From positions 1 through 13,045 of the forward strand of contig JABDEF010000041.1 of assembly GCA_013287235.1 (NCBI GenBank): a stretch of DNA of 13,045 nt, in the 5' to 3' direction. The translations under genes and the position numbers were made by a program. Positions 1-6,584 of the stretch are shown here, one piece after another; within the stretch, counting starts at the first letter, position 1, and every line of letters begins with the position of its first letter. Below the pieces are notes generated by a model. It had not been told where the DNA came from. It was given only the letters and a program-made list of their open reading frames with translations, and did no database searches. This stretch comes from Gammaproteobacteria bacterium. Its GTDB lineage: Bacteria; Pseudomonadota; Gammaproteobacteria; DSM-16500.

Positions 1-307
1 ATATCCCACTCTCGCGTTTTTTTTCGATTTGTTTTAGGAGTATGTTCAAAGAGCCTTTTGGTTTTTCTGCTTGCAAAAGCTTATCTTCGGGTGCAAATGC
101 CCATAACTCTTCAGGATGCTTATGTGCATAACAAAAATCGGGAAAAAATCTGTCTTTCTCCAACACAAAATAACGGCGAAGCCCCACGCAATAGTTTACA
201 TGCTTTGCATCATCAATAGGTTTTCTACATAAACGGAATTGTCCAATAATATCAGGTAAAATCAATTGATTACCTTTATATCGCAATGGTCCATCTATCC
301 GTCCTAA
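1..307 (-). CDS. Unrecognised protein, partial (5' end lost at a rearrangement junction, 3' end beyond window)
   Basis: An uninterrupted minus-strand reading frame of about 102 codons runs from the junction near 307 off the left edge. It reads as a plausible soluble protein: an early stretch with GPLRYKGNQLILPDIIGQFR, then an aromatic- and Cys-containing part (VNYCVGLRRYF, FFPDFCYAHKHPEELW) and a lysine/glutamate-rich end (LLKQIEKKRESG). I do not recognise the family. The frame technically continues to a TTG at 340, but codons upstream of about 307 are the antisense of sequence belonging to the plus-strand repeat gene, and a stop lies at 341-343, so its true start seems to be missing. It is probably the 3' part of a gene broken by rearrangement. 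It contains an A8 run (minus strand, near position 20) that could slip. Coding status is inferred only from the open frame and protein-like composition. Confidence 0.5.
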
Positions 308-308
308 T

Positions 309-758
309 GTTAAATCTTTTTTTGAAAATTTAATTAACAATCATTGGGCAAGAAAAAAATCATATAATATTATTTCGATTTATGTGCGTGACGACATTAT
401 TTTCGTTTTGAAAAAATTATACTCTAAGAAGGGAATAGCTTATCCTAAGGATGGTTTTGAGGCTAAACAGCAATTTGATTTTATTGCTAGTACTGTCATT
501 TTGCATAGAGAAGAAAATCCTCGCGGGTTTTTGAATAAAGAATTCATTGAAGAATGCATTGCATCCATTAAAAATTACTCCTACCGCGATCAATTAAGCT
601 TTTACGATCAATTAAAATTCTATTATTCGATGCCTGAACCTGTCGTAACACATTATCAAAAGATTGACACACCGAAAGCACTTTATTCTCCATCTGTTAT
701 TGTGCCACCTCGACCATCAACATCAAGTTATCCTTCGGTACGTGAAGGTCGGATATCG
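309..758 (+). repeat. Module copy A of the two-repeat gene
   Basis: Coding repeat, copy A. Its first 37 bases (309-345) are identical to 891-927; after that the copies are clearly diverged but alignable in the same frame through the helical part and the IDTP linker. The offset is 582 bases at the start and 579 by the TTATACTCT match, a one-codon difference. Confidence 0.7.
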
Positions 759-1334
759 TCCACCACTAGCATATTTAGGAAAACAATGGCATCTCTTGAG
801 ACTCCGAACCACTCGAATAGTTATCTTACAATACATGCTAAGATTAAAGAAAGTAAAGATGGCATCCATAACGAAGATATCATGCCTTTTGTTAAATCTT
901 TTTTTGAAAATTTAATTAACAATCATTATGCAAAAAAGAACACTATTACCCCGACTTTTGTTTTGTGTGAAGAAATTATTACCATTTTGAAAAGATTATA
1001 CTCTGAGGATGGAATAGTTTATCCCAAGGATGATTTTAAAGCTGCAACTCAGCAATTTGATTTTATTACTAATGAAGTCATTTTATATAGAATTAGCTTT
1101 CCGCGCGGGTATTTGGAGGGAGAATTCATTATCAAATGCATCGCATCCATTCGAGACGGCTCTTATCTCAAACAATCCAGTTTAATGAATCAAGAGATTG
1201 ATACACCGAGAGCATTATCTCCATTGACTGCGCCGCTTCCATTACCAAGCCATTATCCCTCACGTGATGTTGGATCTATGCCAGATTTATCAGGAGGCAA
1301 AGGAGCTTTAAAAAATACATCGTCGTGTCTTTGA
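384..1334 (+). CDS. Two-repeat hypothetical protein with Pro/Ser-rich linkers, 5'-truncated
   Basis: A 316-residue frame opens with GTG at 384. I do not recognise the family. It contains two diverged copies of one module: residues 1-125 and 170-297. Each has an alpha-helical part (LKKLYSKKGIAYPKDGF against LKRLYSEDGIVYPKDDF, then QQFDFI, a PRGFL/PRGYL segment and CIASI), followed by a Pro/Ser-rich linker starting IDTPKAL or IDTPRAL. The same frame is open back to 270, and from 309 its translation (VKSFFENLINNH) matches the start of the second copy, so the module extends upstream of the GTG and the gene once had more 5' sequence. No convincing Shine-Dalgarno precedes the GTG. No signal peptide or membrane segment is visible. 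The C-terminus (TSSCL) is not a CaaX box, since the Cys is second from the end. It is likely a remnant of a longer repeat protein; an effector role is possible but nothing in it shows one. Confidence 0.55.
   Translation: MRDDIIFVLKKLYSKKGIAYPKDGFEAKQQFDFIASTVILHREENPRGFLNKEFIEECIASIKNYSYRDQLSFYDQLKFYYSMPEPVVTHYQKIDTPKALYSPSVIVPPRPSTSSYPSVREGRISSTTSIFRKTMASLETPNHSNSYLTIHAKIKESKDGIHNEDIMPFVKSFFENLINNHYAKKNTITPTFVLCEEIITILKRLYSEDGIVYPKDDFKAATQQFDFITNEVILYRISFPRGYLEGEFIIKCIASIRDGSYLKQSSLMNQEIDTPRALSPLTAPLPLPSHYPSRDVGSMPDLSGGKGALKNTSSCL
587..622 (+). repeat. 18-bp tandem duplication inside copy A
   Basis: Two adjacent 18-base units (587-604 and 605-622), both beginning CGATCAATTAA, encode DQLSFY and DQLKFY. 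The corresponding part of copy B does not have it, so it arose after the two modules separated. Confidence 0.65.
891..1274 (+). repeat. Module copy B of the two-repeat gene
   Basis: Coding repeat, copy B, the partner of copy A. It begins with the 37-base identical block at 891-927 and continues to the second Pro/Ser-rich linker. It lacks the 18-bp tandem duplication found in copy A. Confidence 0.7.
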
Positions 1335-1356
1335 TCGAAAAATCAAAAAAGACCAT

Positions 1357-1385
1357 TTGTTATAGGTACGTACGTATGATATAAT
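1357..1385 (+). promoter_or_regulatory. Sigma-70 promoter of the toxin-antitoxin operon
   Basis: TTGTTA at 1357-1362 and a perfect TATAAT at 1380-1385 are separated by 17 bases, 34 bases ahead of the antitoxin ATG. A Shine-Dalgarno AAAGAGG lies at 1407-1413, 5 bases before the start. Confidence 0.6.
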
Positions 1386-1395
1386 AAATACGTAC
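1366..1395. promoter_or_regulatory. Palindromic operator over the -10 box (autoregulation by the antitoxin)
   Basis: GTACGTA at 1370-1376 (also at 1366-1372, as the GTAC unit is iterated) and its inverted copy TACGTAC at 1389-1395 flank the -10 hexamer. Type II antitoxins of the Phd/YefM class bind such palindromes to repress their own operon; that it does so here is inferred from position. Confidence 0.55.
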
Positions 1396-1418
1396 TTTTA
1401 GTAAATAAAGAGGTTCTT

Positions 1419-1652
1419 ATGCCAATTTCTTTAACGAAGCTGCGCGGTGATTTATATAAAATTGTCGATCAAGTGATTAAAACGGGTATTCCTATTGAGA
1501 TCGAAAGGGGTGGGAAAAGAGTCAAAATTGTTCTCGTTCAAAAGAAATCAAAGTTGGCAAATTTGAAAGCACACCCGGGTACAATCATTGGTAATCCAGA
1601 GGATTTTGTGCATCTCGATTGGTCTTCAGAGTGGAAGGATGATTATCTGTGA
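1419..1652 (+). CDS. Phd/YefM-family antitoxin
   Basis: A 77-residue antitoxin of a type II toxin-antitoxin pair. The N-terminal half has the pattern of the Phd/YefM DNA-binding fold: ISLTKLRGDLYKIVDQVIKTG forms the strand and helix, and IPIEIERGGKRVKIVLV the following strands, as in proteins whose N-terminus dimerises on operator DNA. The C-terminal part (about residues 42-77) is less ordered and ends in the acidic/aromatic DWSSEWKDDYL, the kind of tail that wraps over and blocks a PIN toxin. Length is typical. The start is set by AAAGAGG 5 bases upstream. Its stop overlaps the toxin start by 4 bases, so the two are translationally coupled. It probably represses its own promoter at the palindrome upstream. 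Family assignment is from sequence pattern; partner and regulation are inferred from context. Confidence 0.85.
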   Translation: MPISLTKLRGDLYKIVDQVIKTGIPIEIERGGKRVKIVLVQKKSKLANLKAHPGTIIGNPEDFVHLDWSSEWKDDYL

Positions 1653-2026
1653 TATATTTAGATACGCATGTGGTTTTATGGCTATATGAAGGATTACTTG
1701 ATCGATTCCCTGATTTTGCTAAACAACAAATAGAAGAAAATGATCTTATCATTTCACCCATGGTTCAGTTAGAATTACAGTATTTATTTGAAATTAAACG
1801 CATTAAACGTGAAAGTAAAATTATTGTCAAAGAACTTCAGCAAAAAATGGGTTTAGAAATCTCGGATGAGCCATTAGAAGAAATTATGGAAGCAGCTCTG
1901 CCTCTACAATGGACCCGTGATCCCTTTGATCGTTTGATTGTTGCAACAGCCAAATTGAATCATACTTTACTACTCACCAAGGATGCCAATATCGCATTGC
2001 ATTACAAGCACATCATTTGGGATTAA
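1649..2026 (+). CDS. vapC: PIN-domain toxin, VapC family
   Basis: A 125-residue PIN-domain ribonuclease, the toxin of the pair. VapC-type PIN toxins are metal-dependent endoribonucleases that cut tRNA or rRNA to halt translation; the target here cannot be told from sequence. The acidic metal site is complete: Asp5 in YLDTHVVLW, Glu42 in SPMVQLELQYL, Asp91 and Asp94 in TRDPFDRLIVATA, and Asp112 in LLTKDANI. It starts with GTG at 1649 within GTGA, overlapping the antitoxin stop by 4 bases, which keeps toxin synthesis dependent on antitoxin translation. Length and motif order are normal and the frame is intact, so the toxin is probably active. The operon sits between an eroded repeat gene and icd, a usual accessory position for such modules. 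Confidence 0.88.
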   Translation: MIYLDTHVVLWLYEGLLDRFPDFAKQQIEENDLIISPMVQLELQYLFEIKRIKRESKIIVKELQQKMGLEISDEPLEEIMEAALPLQWTRDPFDRLIVATAKLNHTLLLTKDANIALHYKHIIWD

Positions 2027-2057
2027 GAAACATCCATTCATTTTTGAACATATAAAA

Positions 2058-2066
2058 TGCTATGAT
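2058..2066 (+). promoter_or_regulatory. Extended -10 promoter element for icd
   Basis: TGC-TATGAT is an extended -10 motif 30 bases ahead of the icd ATG; no good -35 is seen at the normal distance, which fits an extended -10 promoter. Just downstream, CTCCT (2070-2074) can pair with the AGGAG ribosome-binding site (2086-2090) through an 11-base loop, a weak hint of ribosome-site masking. Confidence 0.4.
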
Positions 2067-2096
2067 ACCCTCCTCATTTTAAAGTAGGAGCCTCTC

Positions 2097-3353
2097 ATGT
2101 ATCAGCATATTAAAGTCCCGGAAAAAGGACAAAAAATTACTGTCAAAAGTGATAATTCACTTCAAGTACCCAATGAACCCATTATTCCCTTTATCGAAGG
2201 CGATGGTACGGGTGTTGATATTACACCTGTCATGATGAAGGTCGTCGATGCGGCTGTCCAAAATGCTTATGGTCAAAAACGCAAAATCCAATGGATGGAA
2301 ATTTATGCAGGAGAAAAAGCCACAAAAATTTATGATAAAGACACATGGTTACCTAAAGAAACCTTGGATGTGGTGAAGGACTATGTGATTTCGATCAAAG
2401 GGCCTTTGACAACACCTGTCGGTGGCGGAATTCGGTCTTTGAATGTGACTTTACGTCAAGAATTAGATCTTTATGTCTGTTTACGTCCGGTGCGCTATTT
2501 TAACGGCGTTCCGAGTCCACTGAAAGAACCTTGGCATACGGATATGGTCATTTTCCGCGAAAATTCTGAAGATATTTATGCCGGTATTGAATGGCAAGCC
2601 GATAGTTCCGATGTCAAAAAAGTTATTCACTTTTTACAAAATGATATGAAAGTGAAAAAAATTCGTTTTCCGGAACATTGCGGTATTGGTGTCAAGCCCG
2701 TATCTCGCGAAGGGACGGAAAGATTAGTCAAAAGGGCGATTCAATATGCGATCGACCACGATCGAGACTCTGTGACGCTCGTGCATAAAGGCAATATCAT
2801 GAAATTTACGGAAGGCGCTTTCCGGGATTGGGGATATGAAGTCGCTAAAAAGGAATTTAATGCAAAACCACTCGATAATGGGCCCTGGGCATTGATCAAA
2901 CATCCCAAATCCGGTAAAGATGTGATTATAAAAGATGTCATTGCAGATGCTTTTTTACAGCAAATTTTAACACGACCTGCAGAATATAGTGTGATTGCAA
3001 CGCTTAATTTAAATGGAGATTATGTTTCCGATGCACTGGCTGCCCAGGTGGGTGGCATTGGAATCGCGCCCGGTGCAAATTTAAGTGATACGGTGGGTAT
3101 GTTTGAAGCGACCCATGGTACAGCGCCTAAATATGCGGGTCAGGATAAGGTTAACCCAGGGTCTTTGATACTCTCCGCAGAAATGATGCTACGCCATATG
3201 GGATGGACTGATGCAGCCGATTTCATCATAAAAGGAATGGAAGGGGCGATTTTAGCGAAAACCGTCACCTATGACTTTGCGCGTTTATTAGAGGGTGCTC
3301 AAGAATTAACCACATCTGCTTTTGGTGAGGCAGTTATTAATCATATGAAATAA
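2097..3353 (+). CDS. icd: NADP-dependent isocitrate dehydrogenase
   Basis: Converts isocitrate to 2-oxoglutarate and CO2 with reduction of NADP in the cytosolic TCA cycle. At 418 residues it is close to E. coli Icd (416) and aligns one residue ahead throughout. Visible substrate and metal residues are Ser114 and Asn116 (GIRSLNV), Arg120, Arg130, Arg154, Tyr161, Lys231 (HKGNIMKF), Asp284, Asp308 and Asp312. The cofactor segment HGTAPKYAG (340-348) holds the Lys-Tyr pair that marks NADP rather than NAD use. Ser114 corresponds to the serine that AceK phosphorylates in E. coli; whether this organism has AceK cannot be seen. The start is supported by AGGAG 6 bases upstream. It has its own promoter-like element upstream and a terminator directly after, so it is probably monocistronic. 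Confidence 0.97.
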   Translation: MYQHIKVPEKGQKITVKSDNSLQVPNEPIIPFIEGDGTGVDITPVMMKVVDAAVQNAYGQKRKIQWMEIYAGEKATKIYDKDTWLPKETLDVVKDYVISIKGPLTTPVGGGIRSLNVTLRQELDLYVCLRPVRYFNGVPSPLKEPWHTDMVIFRENSEDIYAGIEWQADSSDVKKVIHFLQNDMKVKKIRFPEHCGIGVKPVSREGTERLVKRAIQYAIDHDRDSVTLVHKGNIMKFTEGAFRDWGYEVAKKEFNAKPLDNGPWALIKHPKSGKDVIIKDVIADAFLQQILTRPAEYSVIATLNLNGDYVSDALAAQVGGIGIAPGANLSDTVGMFEATHGTAPKYAGQDKVNPGSLILSAEMMLRHMGWTDAADFIIKGMEGAILAKTVTYDFARLLEGAQELTTSAFGEAVINHMK

Positions 3354-3369
3354 TGCACATTTCTTAAAT

Positions 3370-3411
3370 TACCGCTTTATTTCTGGATAAGGCGGTAGTT
3401 CTCGTTTTTTT
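3370..3411 (+). terminator. Rho-independent terminator of icd
   Basis: An 11-bp stem (TACCGC paired with GCGGTA, continued by TTAT/ATAA with one G-U pair) closes a TTCTGG loop at 3370-3397 and is followed by a seven-T run at 3405-3411. Confidence 0.8.
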
Positions 3412-3620
3412 CTATTTCTACCAAAAACATTAATTATAGCCCATTATTTCAAAATAATGCGTAAGGGCATAGATTTTTTTTAGGAATAAGGAAAAAATGG
3501 TAGATATAGGCTATAAGTTAAGAGTGAGGAAGTAAAAATAAAAATAGTGTACAGATCAAGGAATGAACAACTTGCATGGATGCATGAACACCTGAGAATT
3601 GCGTTTCACCGGAGGGTGCC
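3412..3620. other. icd-clpA intergenic region, contains an 18-bp palindrome, no clpS
   Basis: No gene is convincing here: the space is too short for a clpS-size reading frame, and the only ATG frame seen (3497) ends after 12 codons. A perfect palindrome with 8-bp arms (CATTATTT and AAATAATG around CA) lies at 3442-3459 and could be an operator for clpA. I found no clear sigma-70 or heat-shock promoter. The Shine-Dalgarno GGAGG at 3611-3615 sets the clpA start. Confidence 0.4.
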
Positions 3621-5909
3621 ATGCTAGATAAAGAGCTTGAGTACACTTTGAATTTGGCATTCAAAGAAGCACGTACCAAACGCCACGAATTTGTGACGGT
3701 TGAGCATCTGTTGCTTGCACTTTTAGAAAATTCCTCAGCGCTGGAAGTATTAAAATCTTGTGGTGCCAACATTAATCATTTACGCACGAACCTTCTTGAA
3801 TTTGTCGATCGAACCACACCCGTCATTCCCGCACACGTTCATGATCGTGATACACAACCGACACTTGGGTTTCAACGTGTTTTACAACGTGCCGTTTTCC
3901 ATGTCCAATCTTCAGGTAAAACAGAGGTCACCGGTGCAAATGTACTTGCTGCGATTTTCAGCGAACAAGAAAGTCAAAGTGTATTTTTAATTCGACAAGA
4001 AAATGTGAGTCGTTTAGATGTGATTAATTTTATTGCGCATGGTGCAACAAAAACAAGAACGTCTGCGCGAGACACAGAACAGCAATTTGGAACGCATCAT
4101 TATATTGAAGAAAATGAGACGACGGAAGGGGGTGAGTCGGGTGGAAGTCCGCTCGATCAATTTACGACGAATTTAAATGCGCGGGCAAAATTAGGGATGA
4201 TTGATCCCCTGGTTGGACGTGAAGATGAAGTCGAACGCGTCATACAAGTATTATGCCGACGCCGTAAAAATAATCCTTTGTTGGTCGGGGAAGCGGGTGT
4301 TGGAAAAACCGCGATTGCAGAAGGCTTAGCGCGATTTATTCTTGAGAAAAGGGTTCCTACGAAATTAGAAGAATCTGTCATTTATAATTTAGATCTCGGC
4401 AGTTTATTAGCGGGTACCAAATATCGCGGTGATTTTGAAAAACGTTTAAAGAGTGTGTTGCATCAATTAAAATCGCAAAAAGGCGCCATTTTATTTATCG
4501 ATGAAATTCATACTATTATTGGTGCGGGGGCAGCCTCCGGCGGATTGATGGATGTGTCTAATTTAATAAAACCCTTACTTGCCTCCGGCGATTTAACTTG
4601 TATTGGTTCTACGACCTACAAAGAATATCGCGGTATTTTTGAAAAAGATCATGCGCTCGCAAGACGTTTCCAAAAAATTGATATCAAAGAACCGACCATT
4701 GAACAAACCATTGAGATTTTAAAAGGGTTACGTAGTCGCTTCGAAACACATCATGCAGTGAAATATACGGATGAAGCATTGGAAGCTGCCGCTAAATTAT
4801 CGGCACGTTATATTTCAGATCGACGTCTTCCAGATAAAGCGATTGATTTGGTGGATGAAGTGGGTGCATTCCAATATCTCGTTCCTGAAGCGAATCGAAG
4901 AGCGACGATAGAAGCGGTTGATATCGAAAAAGTGGTTGCGAAAATTGCACGTGTGCCAGAAAGAAATGTTTCAACGAGTGATCGTGAACTTTTAAAGAAT
5001 TTAACACGCGACCTTAAAATGATGATTTTCGGTCAAGAAGAAGCAATAGAAACATTAGGTGCAGCAGTCCGCTTAGCGCGATCTGGATTACGAGATCCTG
5101 TGAAACCCATTGGTTCATTTCTTTTTGTGGGACCCACGGGTGTCGGTAAAACAGAAGTCTGTAAACAGCTTGCAAAAATTTTAGGCATTGAATTCCTGCG
5201 TTTTGACATGTCTGAATATATGGAACGTCATACGGTTTCTCGACTCATTGGTGCCCCTCCCGGATATGTAGGTTATGATGAAGGTGGATTATTGACAGAA
5301 GCCATTAATAAACACCCGCATTCTGTCGTGTTACTAGATGAAATTGAAAAAGCACATCCCGATGTTTATAACTTATTATTACAAATTATGGATCATGGCA
5401 CTTTAACCGATACGAATGGCAGGAAAACCGATTTTCGTCACACGATTTTCATTATGACATCGAATGCAGGTGCGGATCTCATGGATAAAAATGTGATTGG
5501 TTTTACAGAAAGTGAAAGTGCATCCGATGTGATGACGATAGTAAATCGCGTATTTTCACCGGAATTTCGCAATCGTTTAGATGCGATTATTCAATTTAAA
5601 GCTTTGGACCCGCGAACGATTTTACATGTGGTGAATAAATTCTTGATGGAGTTAGAAGTACAGCTTGAACCTAAACATGTGGTATTGGAAATTGATGATG
5701 AAGCGAGGAAGTGGCTAGCCGAAAAAGGCTATGATAAAAAAATGGGCGCAAGACCCATGGCGAGGGTGATTCAAGAAGAAATCAAACGTCCTTTAGCCGA
5801 GGAGTTGTTGTTTGGCAAATTAAACCAGGGAGGTCATGTATTAGTGACCGTTCAAGAAGGGAAGCTCAAAATTGCCATTGGAGAATTAGAAAGTCACAAG
5901 GTCCGCTAA
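3621..5909 (+). CDS. clpA: ATP-dependent Clp protease ATP-binding subunit ClpA
   Basis: AAA+ unfoldase that, as a hexamer, recognises and unfolds cytoplasmic proteins and feeds them to the ClpP peptidase. Its 762 residues match the usual ClpA length (E. coli 758). Order: double Clp-N domain (about 1-145), an acidic Gly/Glu-rich linker (about 162-176), first AAA+ module with Walker A GEAGVGKT (223-230) and Walker B FIDEIH (Asp294, Glu295), second module with Walker A GPTGVGKT (504-511) and Walker B LLDEIE (571-576), then the small C-terminal domain. There is no ClpB-type coiled-coil insertion, which separates it from ClpB. The ClpP-docking loop reads IGF (626-628) where E. coli has IGL. It starts at ATG behind GGAGG. 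It has its own terminator and is likely transcribed alone. The adaptor gene clpS, next to clpA in E. coli, is not adjacent. Confidence 0.97.
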   Translation: MLDKELEYTLNLAFKEARTKRHEFVTVEHLLLALLENSSALEVLKSCGANINHLRTNLLEFVDRTTPVIPAHVHDRDTQPTLGFQRVLQRAVFHVQSSGKTEVTGANVLAAIFSEQESQSVFLIRQENVSRLDVINFIAHGATKTRTSARDTEQQFGTHHYIEENETTEGGESGGSPLDQFTTNLNARAKLGMIDPLVGREDEVERVIQVLCRRRKNNPLLVGEAGVGKTAIAEGLARFILEKRVPTKLEESVIYNLDLGSLLAGTKYRGDFEKRLKSVLHQLKSQKGAILFIDEIHTIIGAGAASGGLMDVSNLIKPLLASGDLTCIGSTTYKEYRGIFEKDHALARRFQKIDIKEPTIEQTIEILKGLRSRFETHHAVKYTDEALEAAAKLSARYISDRRLPDKAIDLVDEVGAFQYLVPEANRRATIEAVDIEKVVAKIARVPERNVSTSDRELLKNLTRDLKMMIFGQEEAIETLGAAVRLARSGLRDPVKPIGSFLFVGPTGVGKTEVCKQLAKILGIEFLRFDMSEYMERHTVSRLIGAPPGYVGYDEGGLLTEAINKHPHSVVLLDEIEKAHPDVYNLLLQIMDHGTLTDTNGRKTDFRHTIFIMTSNAGADLMDKNVIGFTESESASDVMTIVNRVFSPEFRNRLDAIIQFKALDPRTILHVVNKFLMELEVQLEPKHVVLEIDDEARKWLAEKGYDKKMGARPMARVIQEEIKRPLAEELLFGKLNQGGHVLVTVQEGKLKIAIGELESHKVR

Positions 5910-5935
5910 AAAAAGGGAGTCTCTCTGTCCATAAT

Positions 5936-5966
5936 AAAACCGCGACCATGATCGCGGTTTTTTTTA
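5936..5966 (+). terminator. Rho-independent terminator of clpA
   Basis: A perfect 10-bp stem (AAAACCGCGA with TCGCGGTTTT) around the loop CCATGA runs straight into a T-rich run ending at 5966. Confidence 0.88.
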
Positions 5967-5970
5967 CTTC

Positions 5971-5999
5971 CGTCATCCCGTAGTGCTTTTATACGGGAT
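5971..5999. repeat. Short dispersed hairpin repeat (CGTCATCCCG type)
   Basis: CGTCATCCCG begins a hairpin with perfect 8-bp arms ATCCCGTA (5975-5982) and TACGGGAT (5992-5999) and a 9-base loop. The CGTCATCCCG...CGGGATC form is common among dispersed intergenic palindromes of proteobacteria. It resembles in layout, but is not identical to, the TGTCATGCCAGC repeats elsewhere in the window. Confidence 0.5.
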
Positions 6000-6165
6000 C
6001 TCTTGCCCGAGAATTTGTTTTTTGAATCAGAATGCTATGAGCTGTCTAAATAATAATCCTTTGATTCGCGATATAAGCGAAATTTCGATAAAGTTGGCGT
6101 CGAGTCTTCTTTTAATGTTCGTTATAAATTAACGAATTCTGGAGGAAAGCCGAAGCCTGACTGAC
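6000..6165. other. clpA-infA intergenic remainder, no gene recognised
   Basis: No reading frame or RNA gene is supported. Small inverted repeats occur (for example TTCGC...GCGAA near 6065-6080 and CGTTA...TAACG near 6120-6134), but they lack a T run or any pattern I recognise. With the terminator and hairpins on either side, this makes the 300-base gap between the converging clpA and infA genes. Confidence 0.4.
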
Positions 6166-6205
6166 AAAATTCCTTCCCCCCGCGAAGCGTGGGGGAAGGA
6201 ATTTT
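6166..6205 (-). terminator. Long hairpin terminator between clpA and infA, probably serving infA
   Basis: Arms of 15 bases (6166-6180 and 6191-6205, AAAATTCCTTCCCCC and its complement) pair perfectly, with an inner CGC-GAA-GCG and one bulged T. The hairpin starts 5 bases past the infA stop, and the stem itself ends in TTTT on either strand, so it could act in both directions. Confidence 0.7.
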
Positions 6206-6209
6206 CGTT

Positions 6210-6482
6210 TCAATCAGCGTTATTATTCTCCGCCGGCTTTTCTGAATTCTGTGGAGATTTCCCATCCCGGCTACGGAAGGTGATGCGGCCTTTGGTTAAA
6301 TCATAAGGCGTCAGTTGAACCGTCACTTTATCGCCTTTCAGTATGCGAATATAGTTTTTACGCATTTTCCCCGAAATATGGGCAATTACCACATGACCGT
6401 TTTCTAACTGCACACGAAACATCGTGTTCGGAAGCGTATCAACCACGGTACCTTCCATTTCAATTTGATCTTCTTTAGCCAT
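6210..6482 (-). CDS. infA: Translation initiation factor IF-1 with C-terminal extension
   Basis: IF-1 binds the A site of the 30S ribosomal subunit during initiation, with IF-2 and IF-3. Residues 1-72 match the family almost word for word: [71 protein letters not shown], an S1/OB fold. The E. coli protein ends at the matching Arg72, whereas this one carries 18 more residues ([18 protein letters not shown]), polar and probably disordered. The ATG follows GGAG by 4 bases. It reads toward clpA, with a strong hairpin after the stop. The promoter side is now 82 bases from the IS element, whose insertion left the likely -10 and -35 boxes intact. Confidence 0.96.
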   Translation of the reverse strand: MAKEDQIEMEGTVVDTLPNTMFRVQLENGHVVIAHISGKMRKNYIRILKGDKVTVQLTPYDLTKGRITFRSRDGKSPQNSEKPAENNNAD

Positions 6483-6516
6483 AAATCTCCAACGGATTTT
6501 GAAAAATAAGTGACAA

Positions 6517-6545
6517 ATAATGCCTTAATTTTCAAAAATAAGCAA
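6517..6545 (-). promoter_or_regulatory. Probable infA promoter
   Basis: On the minus strand, TTGCTT (6545-6540) and CATTAT (6522-6517) are 17 bases apart, about 34 bases upstream of the infA start. The match is moderate. The IS target duplication begins at 6555, so the promoter escaped disruption. Confidence 0.4.
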
Positions 6546-6554
6546 TAAACTGCT

Positions 6555-6563
6555 TGAAAGTGT
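6555..6563. repeat. Target-site duplication, left copy
   Basis: TGAAAGTGT directly abuts the left inverted repeat and recurs exactly at 7880-7888 directly after the right one. Confidence 0.9.
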
Positions 6564-6584
6564 CTTTGTACGGGACAAAAATTT
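6564..6584 (+). repeat. IS terminal inverted repeat, left
   Basis: 21 bases beginning CTTTGTACGGGAC, exactly complementary to 7859-7879. The transposase stop lies inside this repeat (the coding region ends at 6583). Confidence 0.92.

Noticed and set aside
664..915. Second reading frame inside the two-repeat gene
   Set aside because: It overlaps the repeat gene in another frame, has a low-complexity His/Leu-rich product, and shows no ribosome-binding site.
1329..1334. C-terminal Cys of the two-repeat protein as a second CaaX box
   Set aside because: It ends SSCL, with Cys second from the end, not fourth, so it cannot be a prenylation signal.
1324..1353. Possible terminator at the end of the two-repeat gene (TTTGAT...ATCAAA)
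   Set aside because: The stem is only 6 A/T-rich pairs and no T run follows.
3497..3535. Leader peptide before clpA
   Set aside because: A 12-codon frame without a clear ribosome-binding site, no regulatory codon run, and no attenuator hairpin after it.
6075..6165. Possible structured RNA (GGAGGAAAGCCGAAGCC and nearby small inverted repeats)
   Set aside because: The GAGGAAAG start recalls RNase P RNA, but the following conserved sequence is absent and the gap is far too short; no tRNA cloverleaf forms.
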